From the NCBI GenBank assembly GCA_963717125.1, contig CAVQVG010000018.1, positions 62,001 to 126,000 on the forward strand: a stretch of DNA of 64,000 bases, given 5' to 3'. Positions 18,139 through 25,727 of the stretch are shown piece by piece; position 1 is the stretch's first letter; each line of letters begins with the position of its first letter. The translations under genes were made by a program, and so were the position numbers. Origin of the DNA: RYN-230 sp963717125 (GTDB lineage Bacteria > Actinomycetota > Actinomycetes > Streptosporangiales > Streptosporangiaceae). The notes below the pieces were generated by a model, which was not told the origin of the DNA, did not search any database, and worked only from the letters and a program-made list of their open reading frames with translations.

Positions 18139-18163
18139 GGCCGCCGGGTGAAAACCGGCGGCC
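18139..18163 (+). terminator. Hairpin terminator after the Hsp90-like ATPase gene
   Basis: GGCCGCCGG and CCGGCGGCC form a perfect 9-bp stem with a GTGAAAA loop, starting 9 bp after the stop at 18130 and lying just before the convergent DUF397 remnant. No U-tract, as usual in high-GC actinomycetes. Confidence 0.65.
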
Positions 18164-18164
18164 C

Positions 18165-18300
18165 TCAGCTCAGGTCGAGCGCGCCGTTCTTCAGCTCGGC
18201 GGTGAATGCCTGCCAGTCGGCCGGGCCGAAGATCAGCGCCGGGGCCTTCACGATCTTTCGAGTCCCGGACCGCGACGATCCCGGGCAGATTGCTGGCCGT
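18165..18300 (-). pseudogene. DUF397 C-terminal remnant
   Basis: Read leftwards, ASNLPGIVAVRDSK and, after a one-base shift at the AAAG, APALIFGPADWQAFTAELKN plus GALDLS and TGA (18165-18167) match the last ~45 residues of a DUF397 protein (typical VAVRDSKD...P..W..F pattern). The N-terminal half is missing; upstream sequence instead belongs to an ATPase fragment on the other strand. DUF397 genes normally sit beside an XRE regulator, absent here. Confidence 0.65.
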
Positions 18301-18538
18301 GCACAGTCATTCCGGAAAGCCGGGCGGTCACTTCACGGTGCGCGTCGAAATGAATGGAAATCAGCTTCGCGTTGAAGTACACGACGACGGTGGTTCGTGG
18401 CCCGGGACCGGTTCTGCTGCGCCTGACGGACAGCACGGCCGTGGATTAACCATCGTCAGCCACCTGGCCCGGGCGTGGGGACGCGACGGCGACAGCGAAA
18501 CCGGCTGGACCGTATGGCACGAATTCGAGTGCTCATGA
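18296..18538 (+). pseudogene. Anti-sigma-type ATPase (RsbW-like) C-terminal fragment
   Basis: HSHSGKPGGHFTVRVEMNG, LRVEVHDDGGSWPGTG and GQHGRGLTIVSHLARAWG followed by TGWTVWHEFECS are the G1/G2 half of a HATPase_c serine-kinase of the kind that in actinomycetes accompanies XRE/DUF397 pairs. The N-box half is gone: upstream DNA is the opposing DUF397 tail. The two remnants meet at about 18300, indicating a deletion or inversion junction. Confidence 0.65.
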
Positions 18539-18562
18539 TCGCCCAAGCGGCCCCCGCTGATG

Positions 18563-18610
18563 GTGATCATACGTTTGGTGCCGTGATAGCGGCACCAAAC
18601 GTATGATCAC
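18563..18610. repeat. Perfect 21-bp inverted repeat with 6-nt loop
   Basis: The arms 18563-18583 and 18590-18610 are exactly complementary; the loop is TGATAG. It lies 24 bp downstream of the ATPase fragment. It may be a strong terminator, but perfection over 21 bp is unusual and the AT-content of the arms (GTGATCATACG core) differs from neighbouring DNA, so a small mobile palindrome is also possible. Confidence 0.75.
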
Positions 18611-18740
18611 GAACAAGACCGGCAGGCGGCGGTTGTCAGCGGAGTCAGGGTAGCCTGAGGGTGGCTTGCAGGGAGCCGCCGGTCCGCGGGAAGGGCAGAG
18701 CCCGCCTGAGCAGGGCCCATGGATTTAGTGGTCAGCATTC

Positions 18741-18783
18741 CTCCTTTCGGGTTGCGCCGCGGACCGCAGGCGGACGAAAGGAG
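18741..18783 (+). promoter_or_regulatory. Hairpin that masks the ankyrin gene Shine-Dalgarno
   Basis: CTCCTTTCG (18741-18749) pairs perfectly with CGAAAGGAG (18775-18783), which contains the Shine-Dalgarno AAAGGAG 5 nt before the GTG at 18789. The loop holds CGCC/GGCG and a small GCGG-A-CCGC hairpin. Closed, the structure would block ribosome binding; this looks like translational control by a ligand, protein or temperature. No known riboswitch class was recognised. Confidence 0.5.
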
Positions 18784-18788
18784 TCGCA

Positions 18789-20336
18789 GTGGCGACCGTC
18801 CCGCTTCCTGACCAGGTCAGTTTCGAGCAGCTACGCAACCAGGCCAAGGACCTGCGCCGAGCCGTACGGGCTGGCGCGCCGGACGCGCTGGCCGAGGTCG
18901 CCGAGCGCTATCCCGGCGGGGTAGCCGCCGGGGCCGCGTTCCCCCTGCACGCGGCCCAGCTCGTGGTGGCCCGCCGCTATGGCTTCGCGAGCTGGGCGCG
19001 GCTCAAGCAGCACTGCGCGGTGATCGAGCGGTACACCCGGTTCCCGCCCACTGACCCGGATGACCCGGATGGGCCGGCTGGGCCAGATCCGCGGGCGGGC
19101 GGGGATCGGCCGGACACGTTCCTCCGGCTGGCTTGCCTCTGGTACAAGGATGACCAGCCCGCGCGCTGGGCGGCCGCGCGCGAGCTGCTGGTCGCGCACC
19201 CGGAACTGACCAGCGGGCATGTGCACGCGGCCGCCGCGGCGGCCGATGGTCCAGCGCTGACCAGCATCCTGGCCAAGGACCGGCGGGCCGCCCGCCGGGA
19301 GGGTGGCCCGTACCACGCCGAGCCGCTGTACTACCTGGCCTACACCCGGCACGATCCGCTGATCGCCGAGGACGCCGTGCTGGGCGCGGCCCGGATGCTG
19401 CTCGCAGCCGGCGCTGATCCGAATGCTGGCTATCTGTGGCAGGGGCTGCCCAGCCCGTTCACGGTGCTGACCGGGGTGTTCGGCGAGGGTGAGCTGGGCT
19501 CGGACCGGCAGCCGCGGCATCCCTGCGTACAGTCGCTGGCCCGCCTGCTGCTCACCGCGGGCGCCGATCCCAACGATGCCCAGGCGCTGTACAACCGGAT
19601 GTTCGAGCCGGGCAACGACCATCTGGAACTGCTCTTCGAGTTCGGTCTCGGCCAGGACACGGGTGGTCCCTGGCTGGCCCGGCTGGGCGACGTCCTCGGT
19701 GGCCCGGCCAGCATGCTCCGCGGCCAGCTGGCCTGGGCCATCACCCACGGCATGACCGACCGGGTGCGACTGCTGGCCGAGCACGGGGTCAACGTCACTG
19801 CGCCGTTCGAGGATGGCGAGACGCCCGCGGCCGTGGCCCGCACCACCGGCCGCCCGGACCTGGTCAGCGTCCTGGTCAGCTACGGCGCGGCCGAGCCCAG
19901 CCTGCCGCCACTCGATGACTTCATCGCCGCGGCCCTGGCGGCCGACCTGACCCGGATCGGCCAGCTACGCGGCAGCCACCCGGACATCGTGGCGCAGGCC
20001 CGGGCCGCCCGGCCCGCCCTGGTGGTGTGGGCGGCCGTGCTGGGCCGGGCGGATGTCGTCGCCCTGCTGGCCGGCCTCGGCTTCGACATCAACGCCAAAG
20101 GGCGGACCGACGGGGTGGGCGCGACCGAGTGGGAGACCGCGCTGCACCACGCGGCCGGGAAAGGCGATCTCGATCTGGTCCGCGCGCTGATCGAACTGGG
20201 CGCCGACCCGGACATCCGGGACACCCGGTTCGGCGGCACGCCACTCAGCTGGGCACGCTACTTCGGGCAGCAGCAGACCGCGCGGTTCCTCGAACCGATC
20301 ACCGCCCCGGACCCGGCTGGAGAGGACGCTAATTAA
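18789..20336 (+). CDS. Ankyrin-repeat protein
   Basis: 515 aa, GTG start behind AAAGGAG. The N-terminal ~75 residues (VSFEQLRNQAKDLRRAVRAG; LVVARRYGFASWARLKQH) match the usual head of actinobacterial ankyrin proteins. Ankyrin units follow: GAARMLLAAGADPNAGYLW, SLARLLLTAGADPNDAQALY, VRLLAEHGVNVTAPFEDGET, and GDLDLVRALIELGADPDIRD with TPLSWARYF. Ankyrin modules bind proteins; the partner is unknown. Cytoplasmic, no signal peptide. It is preceded by a hairpin that masks its ribosome-binding site. Confidence 0.9.
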   Translation: MATVPLPDQVSFEQLRNQAKDLRRAVRAGAPDALAEVAERYPGGVAAGAAFPLHAAQLVVARRYGFASWARLKQHCAVIERYTRFPPTDPDDPDGPAGPDPRAGGDRPDTFLRLACLWYKDDQPARWAAARELLVAHPELTSGHVHAAAAAADGPALTSILAKDRRAARREGGPYHAEPLYYLAYTRHDPLIAEDAVLGAARMLLAAGADPNAGYLWQGLPSPFTVLTGVFGEGELGSDRQPRHPCVQSLARLLLTAGADPNDAQALYNRMFEPGNDHLELLFEFGLGQDTGGPWLARLGDVLGGPASMLRGQLAWAITHGMTDRVRLLAEHGVNVTAPFEDGETPAAVARTTGRPDLVSVLVSYGAAEPSLPPLDDFIAAALAADLTRIGQLRGSHPDIVAQARAARPALVVWAAVLGRADVVALLAGLGFDINAKGRTDGVGATEWETALHHAAGKGDLDLVRALIELGADPDIRDTRFGGTPLSWARYFGQQQTARFLEPITAPDPAGEDAN

Positions 20337-20344
20337 ATCAGTTG

Positions 20345-20363
20345 CCCCGGGCCGGGCCCGGGC
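20345..20363. terminator. GC-rich dyad after ankyrin gene
   Basis: CCCGGGCC and GGCCCGGG are separated by one base, or equally CCCGGG by five; the dyad starts 8 bp after the ankyrin stop and precedes the leader of the ribosomal-protection gene. Could be a terminator or an attenuator element. Confidence 0.4.
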
Positions 20364-20406
20364 TTGCTGTACTCCTTGTGACCAGTCCACCGACCAGGAG
20401 GGTGAC

Positions 20407-20526
20407 GTGCGCGCAGCGTTCGTGTCCATCCCGCAGGCCATTGCCGCCTCTGCAAAGGACATGACGCTTTGTGAGCGCATCAACCACCCTCAACCTGGGC
20501 ATCCTGGCCCACGTCGACGCCGGTAA
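20407..20526 (+). CDS. Candidate 39-aa leader peptide overlapping the ribosomal-protection gene
   Basis: GTG at 20407 has the best ribosome-binding site of the region (AGGAGGG, 4-5 nt away). The 39-codon ORF (VRAAFVSIPQAIAASAKDMT at the start) ends at TAA 20524, 56 nt inside the GTPase gene in another frame. The downstream GTG at 20471 has only a weak, distant AAAGGA. Tet(M)-type genes are known to use leader-peptide attenuation; that this ORF acts the same way is inference. Confidence 0.45.
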   Translation: MRAAFVSIPQAIAASAKDMTLCERINHPQPGHPGPRRRR

Positions 20527-22516
20527 GACGAGCCTGACCGAACGGCTGCTGTTCGCGGCCGGGGTCATCGACGAGGTCGGCAGCGTCGATAAAGGCAGCA
20601 CCCAGACCGACACGCTGGCCCTGGAACGACAGCGCGGCATCACGATCAAGTCCGCCGTGGTGTCGTTCGGCATCGGGGACGTCACGGTCAACCTGATCGA
20701 CACACCCGGCCACCCGGACTTCATCGCCGAGGTGGAGCGGGTGCTGAACGTGCTCGACGGCGCCGTCCTGGTGATCTCGGCGGTCGAGGGGGTGCAGGCG
20801 CAGACCCGGGTGCTGATGCGCACGCTGCGGCGGCTGGGCATCCCGGTGCTCATCTTCGTGAACAAGATCGACCGCCGGGGCGCGGACGGCCAGCGGGTGC
20901 TGCGGGACATCCGGGCCCGGCTGACCCGCGCCATCGTCCCGATGGGATCGGTACCCGGCCTGGGCAGCCGCGGCGCGGATTTCACCCGGTACGGCGCGGC
21001 GGACGCCGGGTTCACCGCCGGGCTGGCCGAGGCGCTGGCCGACCACGACGACGCGCTGCTGGCCGCGCTGGTCGAGGACGAGGCGGCCGTGCCCTACCAG
21101 CGGCTGCGCGCCGGGCTGGTGGCACAGGCGCGGCAGGGTCTGGTGCATCCGGTGTTCTTCGGCTCGGCCAGCACCGGCGCGGGGGTCGCGGAGCTGACCG
21201 ACGGCATCCGGGAACTGCTGCCCCGCGCCCCGGACGCGGCGGACGGCCCGGTCGCAGGCACCGTCTTCAAGATCGAGCGCGGGCCGGCCGGGGAGAAGAT
21301 CGCCTACGTCCGGATGTTCTCCGGCACGGTGCGGGCCCGGGACCGGCTGCGGTTCGGCCCGGCAGGCACCGGCAAGGTGACGGCGATCAGCGTGTTCGAC
21401 CGCGGGCCGGCCACGGCGGCGGAGCAGGTCACGGCCGGGCAGATCGGCACCCTGGGCGGCCTGGGCGGCATCCAGGTCGGCGACACGCTGGCCGCGGCGG
21501 CCAGCGCGGCATCCAGCGCGGCGAACGGAGCCGGGGAGCACGCTCCCGCGCCGGGGCAGCGCGCGTTCTTCGCCCCGCCGACGCTGGAAACGGTGGTCGT
21601 GCCCGCCCGGCCGGCGGACAAGGGCGCGCTGCGCGCCGCGCTCGGCCTGCTCGCCGAGCAGGACCCGCTGATCAACGTGCGGCAGGACGACGTGCACCAG
21701 GAGATCCTCGTCTCGCTCTACGGTGAGGTGCAGAAAGAAGTCATCCAGGCCACGCTGGCCGGGGACTTCGGCCTGGCGGTCGGGTTCCGCGAGTCGACCA
21801 CGCTGTGCATCGAGCGGCCGTCCGGCAGCGGCGCGGCGGCCGAGTTCATGAGCGACCAAGCCAACCCGTTCCGGGCCACGGCCGGGCTGCGGATCGAGCC
21901 GGCCGCGGCCGGCTCCGGGGTGCGGTTCCGGCTGGGCATCGAGCCCGGCGCGCTGCCGGTCGCGTTCCAGAAGGCGGTCGAGGAGACCGTGCGGGACACG
22001 CTGCGCGAGGGGCTGTCCGGCTGGCCGGTGACCGACTGCACCGTAACGCTGACCCAGTCCGGGTACACGCCGCCGCCCCCGTTCGGCTGGAGCAAGTGGT
22101 CCACCTCCGCCGCCGACTTCCGCCACCTGACACCGCTGGTCTTGATGACCGCGCTGCGGCGGGCGGGCACCCAGGTGTACGAGCCGATCCACCGGTTCAG
22201 CCTGGACATCCCGGCCGACACGTTCGGGCTGGTGCTGCCCGCGCTGGCCCGGCTGGGCGCGGTGCCCGGGGCGCCCCAGCCGCGCGGTTCGTCGTGCCTG
22301 GTCGAGGGGGACATCCCGGCCGCCCGGGTGCACGAGCTGGAGCAGCAACTGCCCGCGCTGACCCGCGGCGAGGGGGTGCTGGACTGCGCGTTCGACCGCT
22401 ACCAAGTGGCCGGTGGCCGGGTCGTGGCCCGGCCGCGTTCCGACCATAACCCGCTGAACAGGAAGGAGTACCTGCTGCACGTGAAGCGGCGGGTCGCCGG
22501 ACGCGACGGCGGGTGA
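20471..22516 (+). CDS. Tet(M)/Otr(A)-like ribosomal protection GTPase
   Basis: 681 aa, EF-G-like. GTG start gives the usual opening LNLGILAHVDAGKTSLTERL. G motifs: AHVDAGKTS (13-21), RGITI (55-59), DTPGH (77-81), NKID. Domain II-like (VAGTVFKIERGPAGEKIAYV), then domain III/IV/V with PSGSGAAAEFM and the tip-loop region GYTPPPPFGWSKWSTSAADF characteristic of Tet proteins. Members displace tetracycline from the 30S A site; chromosomal actinomycete copies can also be general ribosome-protection factors. Possibly regulated by the overlapping leader ORF. Confidence 0.9.
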   Translation: MSASTTLNLGILAHVDAGKTSLTERLLFAAGVIDEVGSVDKGSTQTDTLALERQRGITIKSAVVSFGIGDVTVNLIDTPGHPDFIAEVERVLNVLDGAVLVISAVEGVQAQTRVLMRTLRRLGIPVLIFVNKIDRRGADGQRVLRDIRARLTRAIVPMGSVPGLGSRGADFTRYGAADAGFTAGLAEALADHDDALLAALVEDEAAVPYQRLRAGLVAQARQGLVHPVFFGSASTGAGVAELTDGIRELLPRAPDAADGPVAGTVFKIERGPAGEKIAYVRMFSGTVRARDRLRFGPAGTGKVTAISVFDRGPATAAEQVTAGQIGTLGGLGGIQVGDTLAAAASAASSAANGAGEHAPAPGQRAFFAPPTLETVVVPARPADKGALRAALGLLAEQDPLINVRQDDVHQEILVSLYGEVQKEVIQATLAGDFGLAVGFRESTTLCIERPSGSGAAAEFMSDQANPFRATAGLRIEPAAAGSGVRFRLGIEPGALPVAFQKAVEETVRDTLREGLSGWPVTDCTVTLTQSGYTPPPPFGWSKWSTSAADFRHLTPLVLMTALRRAGTQVYEPIHRFSLDIPADTFGLVLPALARLGAVPGAPQPRGSSCLVEGDIPAARVHELEQQLPALTRGEGVLDCAFDRYQVAGGRVVARPRSDHNPLNRKEYLLHVKRRVAGRDGG

Positions 22517-22528
22517 TATAACCCGGGC

Positions 22529-23188
22529 ATGCTAGAGGTCAAGCGGCTGCACCTGGCCAGCCTGCGCGGGGTTGATGGGCTGGAGTGGCCGGTGCACGGC
22601 TTCGTCGTCACCCACCCAGGCGGCGCGGTGCTGGTGGACACCGGCGTCGGCGGCCCGCAGGAATGGCTGGACGACTGGCGGGTGGTCAACCGCTCGGTCG
22701 CGGACGCCCTGGCCGGGCTGGACATGACCCCGGGCGACATCGACCTGGTGATCAACACGCACCTGCACTTCGACCACTGCGGGCAGAACGCGGTCTTCCC
22801 CCACGCGCCCTGCTACGTGCAGCGGGCCGAGCTGGCCCGGGCCGAGCGCGAGTCACCGGAGCTGTACGACTGGTTCGGCTTCGCTAATGCCCGGTTCGAG
22901 CTGGTGGACGGGGACGCCGAGATCGTGCCCGGCTTGTCCGTGCTGGCCACGCCCGGGCACACGGCCGGGCACCAGTGCGTGCTGGTGCGGACCGGCGACG
23001 GTGCCGGGGATCTGCTCATCGGGGACGCGGCTTACACGCCGCAGGTCTACCGCCGGCCGCCGGAGCGCGACCTCCTGCCCGGGCAGGCCAGCGACCCGGT
23101 GAGCTGGCGCGCATCGCTGGGCCGGATCCACCAGCTGGCCCCCGAGCGGGTGCACTTCTGCCATCACACCGACATCATTCATACTTAA
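22529..23188 (+). CDS. MBL-fold metallo-hydrolase (lactonase-like)
   Basis: 219 aa. Metal-binding HLHFDHCG at 78-85 (HxHxDH), second His in LATPGHTAGHQCVLV, Asp in LLIGDAAYTPQVY, last His in VHFCHHTDIIH. The arrangement and length resemble N-acyl-homoserine lactonase-like enzymes (AttM/AiiA), but many actinobacterial members have unknown lactone or ester substrates. It begins 13 bp after the GTPase stop, so co-transcription is likely. Confidence 0.87.
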   Translation: MLEVKRLHLASLRGVDGLEWPVHGFVVTHPGGAVLVDTGVGGPQEWLDDWRVVNRSVADALAGLDMTPGDIDLVINTHLHFDHCGQNAVFPHAPCYVQRAELARAERESPELYDWFGFANARFELVDGDAEIVPGLSVLATPGHTAGHQCVLVRTGDGAGDLLIGDAAYTPQVYRRPPERDLLPGQASDPVSWRASLGRIHQLAPERVHFCHHTDIIHT

Positions 23189-23312
23189 CGCCCGCGCTGA
23201 TCAGCGCCGTCCGCTGAGCGCTCGGGGAAGGCGGGGCGGGTGCGGGCTGCGCCCGCGCTGATCAGCGGCGGTCGGTGAAGACTCCGGGTGGCGGGGCTGG
23301 TGAGGGCTGCGC
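23189..23312. repeat. Imperfect ~61-bp tandem duplication
   Basis: Two units starting CGCCCGCGCTGATCAGCG at 23189 and 23250 are similar along their length and end with GGGCTG. The second unit encodes the C-terminal tail (PSPAPPPGVFTDRR) and stop of the spermidine-synthase-like protein; the first is an untranslated copy of that tail beyond the stop, reaching the MBL stop codon. Confidence 0.55.
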
Positions 23313-24161
23313 CTGAGCGTCGCTGACCGGTTTCGCGCCTGCGGCGAAGCGGTCCAGGGCGGCGCCGTGCACCAGCCGGCCCGGGAACGGGTCGCCGGCC
23401 GCGCGCCGGGTCAGGCCGGCCAGTGGCAGGTCGCCGTGCGCCGCGGCCAGCACCAGGTTGCCGAACCGGCGGCCGCGCAGCACGGGTGGGTCGGCGATCA
23501 GGCACAGCCGCGGGAAGACCGAGCCGACGGTCGCCACCTGCGCGCGGGCGTAGGACAGCGGCGGGCCGTCCCCGATGTTGACCGCGTAGCAGCCGGCCGG
23601 GGTCAGCGCGCGGGCGGCGGCGGCCGCGAACTCGGCTGAGGTCAGGTGGGCCGGCGTCCGCGCGCCAGCGAACAGGTCCGACACCACGAGGTCGAACGAG
23701 GCGGCCGGCACCTGTTCCAGGACCGCGCGGGCGTCCGCCACCCGGATCCGGACCCGGCCCGCTCCGGTGCGGCCAGCGCCGCTCCGGCGAGCGGGCTGGT
23801 TCAGCGGCAGCCACCGCCGGACCAGCGCGACCAGGGCGGCGTCGGACTCCACCGCCAGCTGGCTGGACCCGGGCCGGGTGGCGGCCAGGTAGCGGGCCAG
23901 GGTCAGCCCGCCCGCGCCCAGGTGCAGCACGTGCAGCGGCTGGCCCGCCGGGGCGGCCAGGTCGGCCACGTGCCCGAGCCGCCGCATGTACTCGAAGTCC
24001 AGGTATTCCGGATCGTCGAGGTCCACATGCGACTGCGGGACGCCGTCCACCAGCAGCATCCAGGCCCCGGGCCGGTCCGCGTCGAGCAGCAGTTCGGCCA
24101 TCCCCGAGTCAACCGGCTGCCGGACGGGCGGCCGGTCGTTGCCATCGCGGCGGTGCGACAT
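23262..24161 (-). CDS. Spermidine-synthase-like (SpeE-fold) protein
   Basis: 299 aa. SAM-like Rossmann core: MLLVDGVPQSHVDLDDPEYL, LHVLHLGAGGLTLARYL, acidic ribose ligand in LAVESDAALVALVRRW, VADARAVLEQVPAASFDLVV and SDLFAGARTPAHLTSAEF. The polyamine-synthase catalytic Asp region is replaced by SDLFAG, common in actinobacterial spermidine-synthase-like proteins that are probably methyltransferases or of unknown function. The Pro/Ala tail is created by a tandem duplication. Convergent with the MBL gene. Confidence 0.85.
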   Translation of the reverse strand: MSHRRDGNDRPPVRQPVDSGMAELLLDADRPGAWMLLVDGVPQSHVDLDDPEYLDFEYMRRLGHVADLAAPAGQPLHVLHLGAGGLTLARYLAATRPGSSQLAVESDAALVALVRRWLPLNQPARRSGAGRTGAGRVRIRVADARAVLEQVPAASFDLVVSDLFAGARTPAHLTSAEFAAAAARALTPAGCYAVNIGDGPPLSYARAQVATVGSVFPRLCLIADPPVLRGRRFGNLVLAAAHGDLPLAGLTRRAAGDPFPGRLVHGAALDRFAAGAKPVSDAQAQPSPAPPPGVFTDRR

Positions 24162-24443
24162 ACCGACCAGTATCGCCCGGTCCAGTCACTACCTGGCCGG
24201 ACGGCTGCCTTACTTACAATTCCCGGCTTTTATTGGCTTAATGCTGACCCGGCAGACTGTTATTTTACTAAGGGCGGGTGAATTAACTACCCGGCGTACT
24301 GCTCTGCATTAGTGTAAGCGAGCCGCGCCCACCGGTTCAGTGTGCCGGATGAAACGGAGAAATTCGGGCAGTGGGCGGTAATTCGGGGGCCGGGATGGTC
24401 CGGTAATCCGTACGTAACCTATTACGGGAGAAAGGGTACTTGA

Positions 24444-25577
24444 GTGCTATCTCAGGGGAATAAGATTTCGGCATCCACCGTCCGCCGCACGATTCCGGCG
24501 GCCTTGGGCGCGGCCGGTCTGATGGGCGCCTGGCTGGCTGCCGTCCCGGCAGCCGCCCAGGCCAGCCCGCATGCCACCGCGCCCGGCGTGGTCATCCGCT
24601 CGGCCAAGGCGGTCAACGAGAAGGCAGTGCTGGCCTACTGGACCCCGGCCCGGCTGCGCGCGGCCAAGTCAGCTGACGTGGTCGTCGCCGGGAGCAAGCC
24701 GCACGTGGTACCGCCCACCACGCACACCCCAGGCCAGCCGGGTCACGTGGCCGGCGGGATGCCGCGCGGGACGGCCGAGGCCGCGATCCATCCGGCCACG
24801 GTAAGGCCGCAGGCTTTCACGTATCCGTATCCGTACGACAGCTTCACCCCGCAGTGGGCGCTCTGGCACAGCTACCCAGACGAGGTGAACGGCAAGCTGT
24901 TCTTCACCAACAACGGCAACGGTTACGTCTGCTCCGCCACCGCGGTCGCCTCGGCCAGCGGCAGCAGCAACGAGAACGAGATCTGGACCGCGGGGCACTG
25001 CCTGGTCAACACCGGCGGGAACAACCAGGTCTACGACAGCTCGGCGATCTTTATCCCCGGCTACAACGGGAACGTCTCGAACTTCGACCCGTTCGGCGAG
25101 TTCGTCTGGGACGGTGGCTCAGCGACCAACACCGCCTGGCTCAACAACAGCGACCTGACCGAGGACGAAGCCGCTATGACGGTGGGCACGTCCAATACGA
25201 CCGGGCGCACCCTCGGGCAGTCGGTGGGCTGGGACGGCTTTGCCTGGAACTTTTCCGTCAACGAGCAGTTCGTGGCGTTCGGTTACCCGGCCGCGTCCCC
25301 GTACAACGGCAAGAACCTGGTCGAGGACATCGGCGCGACCGCCGGCCAGGACGGCAACATCAGCGGTGCCAACGCCACGAGGCCGATCGTGATCGGCAAC
25401 CCGATGACCGGTGGCTCGAGTGGCGGCGCCTGGAACATCGGCTGGAACACGAACGGCCCGGGCTACATCAACGGGCACAACGACTACAAGTACAGCAACC
25501 AGCCGCTGGCGATGTATTCGCCCTACCAGGACACCCTGTCCAACGACGTCCGCTGCTTCGGCGCGACGAGCTGCTGA
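24444..25577 (+). CDS. Secreted trypsin-like serine protease
   Basis: 377 aa, GTG start. Signal peptide at 1-40 (TIPAALGAAGLMGAWLAAVP, AAAQA-S cleavage). A propeptide-like region extends to about 125. The chymotrypsin-fold triad is His185 (WTAGHC), Asp241 (LTEDEAAMTV) and Ser326 (MTGGSSGGAW); two Cys pairs are possible. The catalytic domain is V8/trypsin-like as in other streptomycete extracellular peptidases. Preceded by a 280-bp AT-richer promoter region (24162-24443) and followed by a strong terminator. Neighbour serpin may inhibit it. Confidence 0.9.
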   Translation: MLSQGNKISASTVRRTIPAALGAAGLMGAWLAAVPAAAQASPHATAPGVVIRSAKAVNEKAVLAYWTPARLRAAKSADVVVAGSKPHVVPPTTHTPGQPGHVAGGMPRGTAEAAIHPATVRPQAFTYPYPYDSFTPQWALWHSYPDEVNGKLFFTNNGNGYVCSATAVASASGSSNENEIWTAGHCLVNTGGNNQVYDSSAIFIPGYNGNVSNFDPFGEFVWDGGSATNTAWLNNSDLTEDEAAMTVGTSNTTGRTLGQSVGWDGFAWNFSVNEQFVAFGYPAASPYNGKNLVEDIGATAGQDGNISGANATRPIVIGNPMTGGSSGGAWNIGWNTNGPGYINGHNDYKYSNQPLAMYSPYQDTLSNDVRCFGATSC

Positions 25578-25603
25578 GCTAACCGCGGCCACGCACCGGC
25601 GTG

Positions 25604-25631
25604 CCCGGGGCCCGCGTACGCGGGCCCCGGG
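25604..25631. terminator. 28-bp perfect palindrome terminator
   Basis: The sequence from 25604 to 25631 equals its reverse complement (CCCGGGGCCCGCG on each arm with TA at the centre). It lies 26 bp after the protease stop. A GC-rich factor-independent hairpin, without U-tract. Confidence 0.7.
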
Positions 25632-25727
25632 CCGTCGTGCGGTTTGGCGCCGGCCCGGGTGAAACCGGAGCGGCGCGGGGCGCGTCTTATCGACGCGCGA
25701 CCGTTGGCTGCCCAGGTAGGAGGTCTC

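Noticed and set aside
18621..18788. Known riboswitch (cobalamin, TPP, guanidine) upstream of the ankyrin gene
   Set aside because: None of the conserved core motifs of these classes could be found; only the SD-masking hairpin is kept.
20480..22480. Long antisense open frame opposite the ribosomal protection GTPase (over 600 codons)
   Set aside because: It is the mirror of strong third-position GC bias; the protein is Arg/Gly/Gln-rich without any domain, while the plus strand encodes a full GTPase.
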